Source: Eucommia ulmoides (lineage: Eukaryota; Streptophyta; Magnoliopsida; Garryales; Eucommiaceae). Taken from it: DNA of 64,000 bases. The notes below the pieces were generated by a model that saw nothing but the letters and a program-made list of their open reading frames with translations, had not been told where the DNA came from and made no database searches. Shown piece by piece: positions 36,520 through 47,705 of the stretch. The stretch is taken from the NCBI GenBank assembly GCA_016647705.1, contig CM028334.1, forward strand, positions 10,139,546 to 10,203,545, read 5' to 3'. Position 1 is the first letter of the stretch. Each line of letters begins with the position of its first letter. A program made the translations under genes and the position numbers.

Positions 36520-37850
36520 TTGGAACTCCATCTCGGCGAGTTCCAAACCTTATTCCAAATCGTCCTAGCCCGCTTGCCACCAGCTCTTCCAATGGGTCTC
36601 TCAACAATCCAGGTCGCGGGTCGGGAGGAACAAGCGATCGGAATTGAAGAACGCATCATCCATTCCGACAGGCACATCCCGAGGCCCCGAGCCCATAACG
36701 CTGGTCTGATGGGGGTTGAATTAACACCTCCTGAGGCCTCGGGATCTCCCTCGCCACCTTCACCTAGACGAATGAGAGATAATCGTACCGAGTCTCCTTC
36801 GGCCCAGGCTCACAGCCATACCTTGTCGTCTGACCACCATCCCCGGCATATTCGAGAGGTAGACTCACATTCCCCACCACGACAGCCACTATCCCGCGCC
36901 GTTTTTAGCCAAGCTCAAGTCCCGCCAGGGGTTGAAGTGGTGGTGGAGAGACACCTAGCTGACATGGAAGCGGCCCTACATCAGATTCGAGGAACCAAGA
37001 GCCCAGTCGGGCTTCATTCGGAGGTAAGATCTCATTTCATCAATGAAATACTGGAGGAACCACTGCCCGCGCGATACACCTACCCCCAGATGATCCTCTA
37101 TGACGGGAAAATTGATCCGGCGGACCACTTGTCCATCTTCAGGTCCTATATGGACCTGCACACAACCTCGATAGCGATGAGATGCAAGGCTTTTTCCCTC
37201 AACCTCACAGGGGCTGCCGGTACATGGTTCAGAACTTTGACCCCAATATCCATCTCCAATTTTCACGAGCTCGAGCAGTTCTTCCTTTCGCAATTTGGGC
37301 GATCGTGGCGTAGGCTGAAGACAATGGCACACATCCTTGTGCTCCAACAACTACCCGATGAATTCTTGGGAGATTATGTAAAGAGGTTTTACAAAAAAAT
37401 TATTGGTTGCGATGAGCTCGGCGACGTGGTCGCAATAAGCGCATTCATCGATCGCCTAGCATCGACGTCTCATGTACGACCTCTACTTTAACCCAGCTCC
37501 TAGTTTGGAAGCTGCCCTGGAGAAAGGCACAAGATTCCATAATGCCGATAAAAGGGAAGCAACCTAAAGGGACCGCGGAGGAGGCCAAAAGAAGAAAGGG
37601 AAGGCTGACGAAGGGCCGAGCAGACATCATGGGTCTAAGAGACTGCAAGCAGAGGAAAAGTTGGGACCGTTGCTCGGGGATCGGAGACTATTCCCACCCC
37701 AGGGAAACCGCCAGTAGAACTTCACACAACTTACGGTCTCGGTGCTCACCGTCTTCACCGAGAATACGGGGAGGGACTTATTTCCCCCCTCATCCCCAGC
37801 GGAAAACCAATGTGGAAGTCAATGGATAAATATTGTGAATTCCACCGGGA
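36520..37850 (+). pseudogene. Tat element gag
   Basis: An open stretch of 323 codons (36520-37491) with a capsid-type region (ADHLSIFRSYMDLHTTS, then LNLTGAAGTWFRTL, then LVLQQLPDEFLGDYVKRFYK). It shifts frame near 37465 into FMYDLYFNPAPSLEAALEKG and then a basic tail that ends in stops. The start is uncertain; similar sequence reaches back toward 36248 in broken frames. Confidence 0.8.
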
Positions 37851-38098
37851 CCGGGGGCATTCCACATAGAATTATTTTCGACTCCGGGATGAAATCGAGG
37901 CCCTCATCAGCAGAGAGTATCTTGGCCACTATGTTCGAATAGATGACCGGGCTCCCAGAATGGAAGACAATGACCCCTCGTGACGAGCATAGGGGTCGTA
38001 GAAGGAGGAGAAATAGAAGTAACCCCCCTCTCAGATCGGAAGGGGATAGGGGGTGACGAGCAGAGGGTGGAGGGCGGATCAATGTCATCCACGGTGGA

Positions 38099-38700
38099 TT
38101 GAGCCTGGGGGGAGAAAATCTCTCTTCCAAGAAAATATATGAGCACAAAGCCAAGAGAAAAGTGGACGAAGACATATTTAAGGTAAGCACGATCGATGCT
38201 GCAGAGCACAACATTATTTTCTCCAGTGAGGCGAACCTCAAGGATGTACACGTCCCTCATGACGATGCCCTCGTCATAGTCGCTCTCATCAACCACTTCA
38301 AAATAGGAAGAATCTTGGTGGACAGAGGTAGCTCCGTCGGTATCATCTTCAAATGGGCGTTCGAGAGAATGAACGTGGATCCCAGTGCCGTAAAACCGTC
38401 AAAAGGCCCCTGGTCAGCTTTGGGAGAGACGTTGTCAACGCTGTTGGTTGGGTCTCGCTTCTTGTCACCATCGAAGCCCATCCTAGGACCTCAATTATTT
38501 GGACCAAATTTCTGATTGTGGACAGGCTATCACCCTATAATACGATCATGGGCCGCCCCACTGTGGTGGCTCTCAAAGCAGTCTGTTCACTGTACCACCA
38601 GTCAATGAAGTTCCCCACGGAAGGGGGTGTGGGAGTGGTGAGAGGAGACCAAGAGTCCTCTCGAGCTTGTGCTCGGAGGGCTCTGGAAAAAAAGAAATAG
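38099..38700 (+). pseudogene. Tat element aspartic protease region
   Basis: Spread over two frames. The first reads HVPHDDALVIVALINHFKIG and then ILVDRGSSVGIIF. The family motif is normally LVDTGSS or LVDGGSS, so the residue after the catalytic Asp is changed to Arg. The second frame gives FLIVDRLSPYNTIMGRPTVV, the usual end of this domain. The frameshift lies near 38400. Confidence 0.75.
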
Positions 38701-38929
38701 CAATTAAAGGTAGAGTCGGAGCTCGGGAAGCCCGAACTTATGGCTTTGAACTAGGGGCCGATGTTGGTACCCATCGACGATCCCCGGGAGGAGGAGGTTG
38801 GTCCCTGACCTCGCGAAGAACTAATGGAGATTCCCATACACCCAACAATCAAAGAACGAACTGTGAGGATCAGGGCCAGTCTCGCATCCGATCAGAGATC
38901 TGAACTCATCTAACTGCTCCGAAGAAATT

Positions 38930-39760
38930 ACGACGTCTTTGCATGGTCCCATGACGAGCTGCGAGGATCGATCCGAGTGTGGCAATGCACCATCTTCATG
39001 CTGACCCATACCATCCTCCCATGAGGCAGAAGCGACGAAAATTTCATCTGGAGTGCCAAAAGATAATCGAAGTAGAAATAGACAAACTAATAAAGTCCGA
39101 CGTCGTCGAAGAACTCAAATTCCCCGTCTGGCTAGCAAATGTGGTCTTAGCCCCCAAGGCCGGCAATAAGTAGTGCCTCTGTGTTGATTTTAAGGACCTG
39201 AATAAGGCATGCCCGAAGGACTACTTCCCCCTACCCAGAATCGACATCATCATAGACACCACGGTAGGATATGAGCACCTTAATTTCCTAGACGCTTATG
39301 TCGGGTACAACCAAATCCCTATGTTCCCCCCCGACAAGAGCAAAACGTCCTTCATCACGGACAAGGGTACATACTGCTACAAGGTTATGCCATTTGGCTT
39401 GTGCAACGCGGGAGCGACTTATCAAATACAGGTGAACAAAATGTTCAAAGAGGAGATCGGGCGGACAATGGAGGTTTACATCGACGACATGCTGGTCAAG
39501 AGATTGAGGGCCCCTGACCACGCCCAACATCTCCACAATTACTTCGAAAAGCTCAGGGCTCATCGTATGAAGCTCAACCCTAATAAATCCATTTTTGGGG
39601 TTTCCGCAGGAAAGTTCCTGGGGTATATGGTCTCCCAGTGTGGCATCGATACTAACCTTGATCAAATACATACGATCCTTGGGATGACCTCTCCTCAGAA
39701 TAAGAAAGAAGTGCAGATGCTGACGGGGAGGCTCGCTGCCCTCAATCACTTTATATCATG
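38930..39760 (+). pseudogene. Tat element reverse transcriptase
   Basis: Open pieces 38979-39173 and 39321-39761, joined by an in-frame stop at 39171. Visible RT blocks are VWLANVVLAPKAGNK, CVDFKDLNKACPKDYFPLP, SFITDKGTYCYKVMPFGLCN and the catalytic YIDDMLVK. After that come HLHNYFEKLRAH and GKFLGYMVSQCGI. The domain order is standard for Ty3 RT. Confidence 0.9.
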
Positions 39761-39769
39761 AGCGTCGGA

Positions 39770-40290
39770 GAAATGTCTATCTTTCTTCAAGGTGCTAAGA
39801 GGCAACAACAACTTTGGGTGGACGAAGGAGTGCGAATCAGCTTTCCAAGAGGTCAAAAATTATCTTTCCTCTACTTCTCTGCTCAGCACCTCGAAGGCGG
39901 GAGAAACTCTATACTTATATATTGCCGTCCCTACAACGGCAGTTAGCGCTGCTCTTGTAAGGGACAACACCGGTGTTCAACACCCCGTCTTTTACTTCAG
40001 TAGGATCCTCTCGGATATCGAGACTAGATACACTAAATTTGAAAAGCTAGCTTACGCCCTACTAGTGGCTTCCTAGAAGTTGAAACAATACTTCCAAGCC
40101 CACATGATCGTCGTCCTAACTGACTAGCCGATAAGGCAAATTTAACATTCACCAGACGTCTCAGGATGATTAATGAAGTACAGCCTCGAGCTGGGTCAGT
40201 TCTACATTGAATACTGCCCTCGGACAGCCATTAAAGGCCAGGTCCTGGCAGATTTCATCGTCGAGCTCACATTCCCTGAGGACCCAGAGC
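39770..40290 (+). pseudogene. RT-linked RNase H (tether/connection) domain
   Basis: The frame at 39792-40076 reads NNFGWTKECESAFQEVKNYL and HPVFYFSRILSDIETRYTKF, ending in a stop at 40074. From 40173 it continues as MKYSLELGQFYIEYCPRTAI and VLADFIVELTFPE. This is the usual RNase H and linker of a Tat polyprotein, with stops. Confidence 0.8.
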
Positions 40291-40359
40291 CACCTGCCAT
40301 CAACCCAAAAGCTAAAACCATGGAAACGGAGGGAGCGCTAGGGAACTCAAATCTAGATT

Positions 40360-40747
40360 CCGATTCAACAACGTGGAGGTTGTTCATCGATGGATCATTC
40401 AACATCAACGGTTGTGGGGCGGGAATGGTGCTCGTTGCCCCAGACAACGAATAGATCAAATACGCCTTGAGACTGGGGTTCAGAGCAACTAACAACGAGG
40501 CTGAATACGAGGCTCTGCTAGCTGGTCTCCTCCTAGCCCGAGAATTTAATGTGAAAACGTTGTCCGTCTTCTGCGACTCTCAGCTAGTCGTCAACCAGGT
40601 CAACGGAGATTATTTAGCGAAGGATCCTAGTATGACTGCATATCTTGAAAATGTCAAAGCCCTGATGGAAAATTTTGAAAAAATCCATGTATCCCAAATA
40701 CCCCGAGAAGAAAACCGACACGTTGATGCCTTGGCAAACCTAGCCTA
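40360..40747 (+). pseudogene. Second, archaeal-type RNase H domain
   Basis: Reads WRLFIDGSFNINGCGAGMVL, a stop at 40452, then NNEAEYEALLAGLLLAREFN, FCDSQLVVNQVNGDY and REENRHVDALANLA. The acidic positions of the Asp-Glu-Asp-Asp active site (IDGS, EAEYEAL, CDSQLV, VDALA) are all visible. A second RNase H of this type marks the Tat lineage. Confidence 0.85.
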
Positions 40748-40939
40748 AGCAGTAGCATTGACTCTGAAGCGGAACGTGCCTGTCGAGTACCTGGATGCTC
40801 CAAGCACGGCGATATCCGACCAGATGACCCCAATTTGTGAGCTCAGCGATCATCCCACTTGGATAGAGCCAATACGAAAGTACTTGGAAGACGGAACGCT
40901 ACCCGATGACCGCAATGAGATAAGGAGAATGCGATAAAT

Positions 40940-41760
40940 GTCTGTCAGATACTGCATCATGTATGGGATCCTTTACCGATGTTCTTTCTCTGGCCCATAT
41001 TCTCGGTGCCTACGACAAGAAGAGGTCGACTACGTCATGAGAGAAGTCCATGAGGAGATATGTGGCAATCACTCGGGGGGGGGGGGGGGGGGGGGGCAGG
41101 GCTCTAGTTGGCAAACTGTTCCGCCAAGGATATTTTTTACCAAAACTTCTAGAGGACACGAGTGAATTCGTAAAAAAATACGACAAGTGCCAATACTTCG
41201 GCCCCCACCCTCATTTACCTCCAACGACCATGGTGCCAATGACGAGCCCATGGCCCTTCGCCCAGTGGGGAATAGATCTGTTAGGCCCTTTTCCTCAAGG
41301 CACCAGTTAGAGAGAGTTTCTGGTCGTCTCTATTGATTATTTCACCAAGTGGGTGGAGGCTGCACTTCTAGCTCGCATCACCAAAGAAAAAATCTGAGAC
41401 TTCATCTGGAAATCGATGGTGTGCAGATTTGGGATCCCAAGGGCAATCGTATCTGGCAACGGTACTCAATTTGACAATGATTTGTTTGCTTCTTTTTACT
41501 CCGGCCTGGGTATCCAAACTCACTTCGCGTCACCAGGTCACCCACAGGCTAATGCCCAGGTTGAGGTCATGAACCGAACAATTCTGCACAGTTTGAAGAC
41601 CAGGATCAACAAGGCCAATGAGAGGTAGGTGGAGGACCTTTACCCCGTTCTTTGGGCATACCATATCACTTCCCGAACCCCAACGGGAAAGACTGTACGC
41701 AATGATGTTCGGATCTGAGTCCGTGATTACTATGAAAATCGGATTGCCAACCATTCGAAC
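40940..41760 (+). pseudogene. Tat element integrase
   Basis: The zinc-finger region is damaged and crossed by a 22-base G-run (41075-41096). The catalytic core reads WGIDLLGPFPQGTS, a stop, VVSIDYFTKWVEAA, a stop, then FGIPRAIVSGNGTQFDNDLF and HPQANAQVEVMNRTILHSLK. The second catalytic Asp, normally in SDNGTQF, is replaced by Gly. The final piece is YHITSRTPTGKT. Confidence 0.85.
41075..41096. repeat. 22-base G-run
   Basis: A pure G tract inside the integrase region. Its length is likely to vary between reads and assemblies. Confidence 0.9.
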
Positions 41761-42216
41761 GTCGTTCAGGGGTCAGGACCAACAAACGAATAACGCAATA
41801 TTGGCCCTCAACCTGGACCTTCTAGAAGAACAACGAGAGAATGCTCGAATGCGCCAAGTGGCTTACCAATTATGGGCAGCTCGATACTACGATTGAAGGG
41901 TGCGTCCATGCCATTTTGAAGTTTAAAGTCTACAACTCTATCCTAAGCACATTAATAAGGTTCATACCCATTTACCCATTCTCGGGCTGAAGGTCAAAAC
42001 AAATTACCTACTACATCCTAAAAGAGAAGGGAGGAGAGAGAAGGAATTTGGGACAAGTAATTTCTCAAAAATATCATGTGTATTATATTAAAAAAAAAAG
42101 TGAGGGCTTACATCGGTGGGGTTCATGCCCATATACATAGTCATAACAAAAAAAAAAAAAAAAAAAAACGACAAGCAAAAAGTTTTAAGTCTTCAAAAAT
42201 AGTTGGGCTGGGGGAC

Positions 42217-44908
42217 CTATTCTTCTCCGGACACACCTTCGATGTCCACAACGTCGACGGTGGTGTCCTCATCCCCCTCGGCCTCCTCATCGCCTGCTTC
42301 TTCTGCCCCCGTCTCACGAGTGTGCTCCTGAGAAGCCCAATCGGCTGCCCGCTCCACCGCTAGCTCTCCTTGTTTTGGAAATTCCATCCCAACACCAGAG
42401 TAGTCGAATTCTGGGTAATGGCTCTGAAGAAAGCGGATCGTGGCCTTATGATTGTCATCCATGTACTCCGCAGCCAGCTCGTATTTGAGGTTCTCGAATT
42501 CTCCGTTCGATTTGTAATCCTAAACGGCCTTCTTTTCAGCTCTACGGACTGCCTTCCCTCTGAGCAGTTCTTATTTCTTTAGCCTCTTCTCCAGCTCATC
42601 CACCTTCTTCTCTAGGTCGACCTTTTGTCTTTGAAAATCGTCCTCTTTTTTGGTAACAAGGACGTGCCTGGCTTGAAGGCTGTGATGGTCTTGGGTAGCG
42701 AGCTGGAGGTCATCGTTTAGTCTGTTTTTCTTCGCCTCTGTCGCATTCTTTTCCGACCTGAGCATCGACTCCTCCATCGTACCCTCGGAGATCCGGTCAA
42801 ACACCACCGACATCCGAAGCATACACTGCATGAGGGCGGAAAATTCATCACACTTGGAAAATTTTAATTGACAAAAGCAAAACAGAACTTGAGCTAGTGG
42901 GGTTCTTACCGAGATCTGGTCACAGACGGCCTGGCACATGAGGTTGTCGGTGCTCTCTTCATCCATCAAGTTCTTGTCGTTAAGAGGGGTGATGCGGCGG
43001 AGGTAGCCAGGCATCACCTTCGGGCTCCTTAGCAATGCATGATACCCCGAAAGCCCTATGTTCGGGATCCCAAAAAAAGAACCGTCAACCGTTAGCTCAG
43101 AAAAAGCCCCTGCCACGAACTTGGCCCTCTTCGAGGACTTGTGCTTCTTCTGTCTACCCTCGTGGGCCTTCATTTTCCCTTTGTTGGAAGCACGGGGTGA
43201 TGAGTCACCACTCAGAGTGTGCATGGACTGGTGAGAACCCGACTTGGACTGCGGGGTGTCTTTTATCACGACCCCAGGAAGAGCGGAGGAGTGGCTCTGG
43301 GATGGCGTTGGAGAAAGCTGGGATGTTTGGGTGGCCTGGGATCCACTAGTGTGCTCAGAACTGAGGGTTTTTGCCACCTTGGCAGCCTCTCTGGCTTTAT
43401 TTTCCAAGAGCTTCTGAACCTCCATTGCCTTGTCCATAGCTGCAATATTCAACAAGATATTTAGAAATTCCTCTGTCCAGGCCAGCAGCATCCAAGTTTA
43501 CACAAGAATATTTGTGCGAATTGAGCGTAACACACATAAAATTTCCAAGTATGAAGGATTGACAAAACAAAAATTTCTTACCGTTGTCTAAATCGAATGA
43601 GAATTCGGGTACGAACGGGGTGTTCGGTGGTAAGTACCAGTATAATGTGAAGAGATGAGAATCGAGCAGGGTGTTCACGTCCCTATAGACCGTCCTCAGA
43701 ACCTTCTTCCTCTACTCGGCGATCTCTTTGCTTAGTTCTGGCCTCTTCTTCTTTGGTACTTCTTTAACTGCCCAAAATTATGAATGAAAGATTATTAGTG
43801 TAAAGGTGAAGATAAATCCGAGAGCTAAAAATCCCCCCCAAGGGACCACAGTCTTACCGACTTTTCCCTATTCCATCTGGATGGGGTACTTTCCTTCTTC
43901 TTCTGGGCCGAATTGCTAACCGCTCCCTCCAAGATAGAAGAACTAGGGCTTTCAGTTGTGAATGGAAGAGTCCAGGTCCTTCAAGAAAGTTGACTTGGAC
44001 GAGATGTAGCACCACCCAGTGCCTCGGGGAACTGGATTGAGAAAGAATAGAGCCTTGAAGAGCTCAAAGCTCGGCTCGAGTCCCTCGGCCCGGAAGATGA
44101 TGTACGATGCCACTAGGGCCCTTATACCGTTCAGAACAATTTGTGACGGACACAAATAGTACTCCGCAAAGAGGGCCCAGATTCACCAATGGAGAGAGAA
44201 TCGAAGACCCGCCTCCAGCTGTTGTTTGTAGACGGTCATAAAACCAGCCGATGGCATGCAGGCCCGATCGTCAAGCCCGGGAACAATAGTCCTGACCTCC
44301 TCCGAGAAGAAGTATTCACTCCGACAGTGGAGGACGAACTCTTCTATTATATTTGTTTTTGTGTTCCACACCGGGCTCGAGATTGGGACTTTTATATGGA
44401 GTTTTTCTAGCCCAGCGTTATGCACATCGTTTTCACGAAATAACCTGGGTATGGAGATGTTGGTGGGGATCTCCACCACGATGACGATTTCGGGAGGGAC
44501 CCCGACTCTAGCGTCATGTGATGTAGACGCCCCACTGCTCTTGTCGGCATGGCTCACCGCGACTACACGGTCGACCAGGAATGACTGGATCGCATCGCTC
44601 GTTTCATGGATCCTGGCTATGGCAGTCGATGGGGTGTCTCCTAGAGCAGGACGGAGCTCCACCTTAAATGAGAGAGAACTGGCAGACGACCGTTCCAAGG
44701 CGTCAGACCCCGAGCTGGAGATCGAACCAGAAGACGAAAAAGAAGAAGAAGAAAATGACACCGATACTTTGTTCGGACAAATGAGAAAAAAATGTACCAA
44801 TGCCGAGAAAGAATGAAAAGCTTTGGAAATTCCGTAAGTGTCAAATAAATGCAGGGGCCCCCATTTATAAAAAGGGGATGTGTCTAGACGAAAGGTCACC
44901 CAGGTCAA
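42217..44908 (-). pseudogene. Antisense ORF of the Tat element (putative gypsy-type transposon domain), spliced
   Basis: Runs against the polyprotein. Exon 1 (44908 to about 43859) reads EYFFSEEVRTIVPGLDDRAC and MPSAGFMTVYKQQLEAGLRF, then after a single stop at 44182 continues LCPSQIVLNGIRALVASYII. This is the plant domain annotated as putative gypsy-type transposon (PF04195). Further stops (N-stop-KP, SG-stop-QF) could each come from a Trp codon. Intron-like boundaries follow: donors GTCG|GTAAGA near 43858, ACAACG|GTAAGAAA near 43580 and CTCG|GTAAGAAC near 42910, with a 306-codon open stretch (43491-42571) rich in Lys, Glu and Ser and ending in a coiled coil. The role in the element is unknown to me. 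Confidence 0.7.
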
Positions 44909-45065
44909 TGGTTGTGGATGCGTCGATTAAAGCGCCTACTGCCACATGGTGCCTATCCAATGATTGTGATGTAGGCTTCCCATGTAAGCCACAATGGGGA
45001 GCACGTGTCACCCTTATGCCACGTGTGGAGGGGGGAGGCTTAAACTTTCCACCCTTCAAAAAGTT

Positions 45066-46511
45066 CAAGGCAGAAGAAATGTCCGAGCTGACAAGCCTAC
45101 GTACTCCCAGCTCGAACATTATCAAAAATGGAGAGGCTCACACTTTTCACTCTCTCAAAGAAGACCAATGCAGGAGAAATTTCCGAGCTGATGAGCCTAC
45201 GTACTCTCAACTCGGACATTATCAAAAAAGGGGGGCTTAAACTTTTCACCCTTCAAAGAAGACCAAGGCAGGAGAAATGTCCGAACTGATGAGCCTACGT
45301 ACTCCTAGCTCGGACAAGATCAAAAAGAGAGGAGGCTCAAATATTCCACCCTTCAAAGAAGACCAAGGTAGAAGAAATGTCCGAGCTGACGAGCCTACGT
45401 ACTTCCAACTCAGATATTATCAAAAAGGGGGAGGCTCCACCCTTCAAAGACAACCAAGGTAAAAGAAATGTCTGAGCTGACGAGCCTACGTACTCCCAGC
45501 TCGGACATTATCAAAAAATGGGGAAGGCTTCAAACTTTCCACCCTTTAAAGAAGACCAAGGCAGAAGAAATGTCCGAGCTGATGAACCTACGTAGTCCCA
45601 GCTCGGACATTATCAAAAAAGAGGGAAGACTCAAACTTTTCACCATTCAAAGAAGACCAAGGCTGGAGAAATGTCCGAGCTGACGAGCCTACGTACTCCC
45701 AGCTCGGACATTATCAAAAAGGGGAAAAACTCAAACTTTCCACCCTTCAAAGAAGACCAAGGCATGAGAAATGTCCGAGCTGACGAGCCTATGTACTCCC
45801 AACTCGGACATTATCAAAAAGAGGGAAACTCAAACTTTACACCCTTCAAAGAAGACCAAGGCAGGAGAAATGTCCGAACTAACGAGCCTACATACTCCCA
45901 ACTCGGACATTATCAAAAATGAGGGAGGCTCAAACTTTCCACCCTTCAAAGAAGACCAAGGTATAGGAAATGTCTGATTTGATAATCTGTCGTAATCTCA
46001 GCTCGGACATTGACAAAAGGGGGAGGCTCAACCTTCAAACCCTTGAAAAAGAAGACCAAGGCAAAGGAAATGTCCGAGCTGACGAGATGTCGTACTCTCA
46101 GCTCGAACATTGTCAAAAGTAGAAGGTTCGACCTTCAACCCTTGAAAAAGAAGACCAGGCAGAGAAAATGCCCAAGCTGACGAGCTTCCATACTCTCAGT
46201 TTGGACATTGTCAAAAGGGGGAGGCTCAACCTTCAAACCTTTGAAAAAGAAGACCAAGGCAGAAGAAATGTCTGAGCTGACGAGCTGTCGTACTCTCAGC
46301 TCGGACATTGTCAAAAGGGGGACGCTCAACCTTCAGACCCTTGAAAAAGAAGACCAAGGTAGAGGAAATGTCCGATCTGACGAGCTGCCGTACTCTCAGC
46401 TCGGACATTGTCAAAGGGGGAGGCTCAAACTTCAAACCCTTGAAACAGAAGGCCAAGGCAGGGGGTATGTCCGAGTTGACGAGCTGCTGTACTCCCAGCT
46501 CGGACATACCC
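45066..46511. repeat. About 15 tandem units of about 99 bp, each with an inverted repeat
   Basis: Units start at TGTCCGAGCTG or close variants near 45079, 45184, 45278, 45379, 45470, 45571, 45672, 45773, 45872, 45972, 46071, 46168, 46268, 46369 and 46468. Most contain TGTCCGAGCTG, a 15-17 base spacer and CAGCTCGGACA. The second half (from about 45990) has a different sub-type with GAGGCTCAACCTTC. Located between the antisense ORF and the 3' LTR, a known site for tandem repeats in Tat elements. Confidence 0.9.
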
Positions 46512-46825
46512 TACACGAAGTTGCTTCTAAGAGAAACAATTTGATCCGGTCCAAAGATGTGCCGAGCTGGCGAACTCCCAATTCCTTAGCCCGGATTGCA
46601 CTCCTTCAAACTTTTCTAAAGCCATTTTTCGTCCCTAGAGTCCTTTTACGTGCCCTCTCCACCTTCCAATCCAGCTAAACCACTACAAACGAGTCGCTCT
46701 CATCCGTTTTTTATTTGACCGCAATATAAATCAGGTTGTGGCCTCTTAGAAATGGATACCCAATCTCTACGGGTTTGCTTCTCGGAAATCCCGAGCCCGT
46801 TACGTTCCACTCTCACCCTTGGGAC

Positions 46826-46837
46826 TTGGAGGGCAAT
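46826..46837 (+). promoter_or_regulatory. Polypurine tract of the Tat element
   Basis: TTGGAGGGCAAT sits immediately before the 3' LTR, where plus-strand priming would occur. It is short and not pure. Confidence 0.45.
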
Positions 46838-47332
46838 TGATATAGGAGAATCTCGTCAGGTGTATCACGTGGTCAATATCTGCCAAAGTATGGGAAAACG
46901 GTCGGACTGGGAGCTGAAATCCTCTCTATGCCGAGCTGGGGTGCCCTCCGAGCCGAGTTGCGGATCGTCTCGGTGAAGAAATCCGGACCGACAGACTCCG
47001 AGTCGGACTGACAAACTCGAGCACCATCTGCTCGTCATCTCTGTACTTGGGGCCTCTCAGGGCCGTCCTGAGGTTCCGGCCCATGGGTCTCTACATGTGG
47101 GCCCAAAAGCCCAACCCAGATATTAGAGCACTGATCCATCTGCTCATTGGTTGCTCAGCGGATTAGGTTAATTAACCCAAGCTCGGAGTGCTCGGAGTGA
47201 AAGAGTGAAACTCAGCTCGAAAGTCATCAGCACTCCTGAATTCACCAAGTTAATCATGTCATCAGCAATCTTGTGTCTTCAATATCTTTTTAGATCATAT
47301 TATTGACCGGTTACCACTTTTCGACATCAACA
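46838..47332 (+). repeat. 3' LTR of the Tat element, internally deleted
   Basis: 495 bp, matching both ends of the 5' LTR but lacking about 180 bp in the middle, including the TATA box. The junction reads AACCCAAGCTCGGAGTG. Confidence 0.85.
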
Positions 47333-47569
47333 CAGTCTAAATTTATGATGAAAGTAGAGTACATAAAGTGTTTTTTAGAGTGCAAATAGCACAAGTATGA
47401 CGTGGTACCTGGACTGAACCCATGACTCTAATGGGATAAAGATCCAATAAGAGGATACATCCAAATGGGGAATCATCTTTGATTGACCGAGCCCACTTTT
47501 AAACAGATCTGCAATTACGTGGCCTTCTCTCTATCTCTAACCCACTATCCTACGCTGCCCCCTCCCCTT

Positions 47570-47705
47570 TTTGCACTTTTTTCTCTCTCCTCCCTCTGCG
47601 TCTGATTTTTCCATTATAAAATGATTCAATTAAAAATATCAACGAATAATATTTGCGTTTTCCCTTTAAACCCAATAACAAATATAACCAAATAATATAA
47701 TTACA
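47570..47705 (+). repeat. Second copy of the 12.0 kb segment
   Basis: Same order and orientation as 12020-12185. It lies about 1.3 kb upstream of the TOC1 start. Confidence 0.7.

Larger units (their letters stand above)
32818..47332 (+). mobile_element. Tat-lineage Ty3 retrotransposon, near-complete, inactive
   Basis: About 14.5 kb bounded by LTRs that start TGATATA and end CATCAACA, with flanks CAATC (32813-32817) and CAGTC (47333-47337), a 5 bp target duplication with one change. Domain order is gag, protease, RT, RNase H, a second (archaeal-type) RNase H, integrase, antisense ORF, tandem repeats, 3' LTR. The second RNase H and the antisense ORF are hallmarks of the Tat/Ogre group. Numerous stops and frameshifts mean it cannot move on its own. 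It separates NEN copy 2 from TOC1. Confidence 0.9.

Noticed and set aside
45066..46511. CRISPR-like look of regular repeats with spacers
   Set aside because: Repeats and linkers both recur and diverge together, units are about 99 bp, and the setting is a plant retrotransposon 3' region.
47625..47645. Evening element for TOC1
   Set aside because: AAAATATCA differs from AAAATATCT at the last base, and the same word is in the unrelated segment near 12100 in a similar form.
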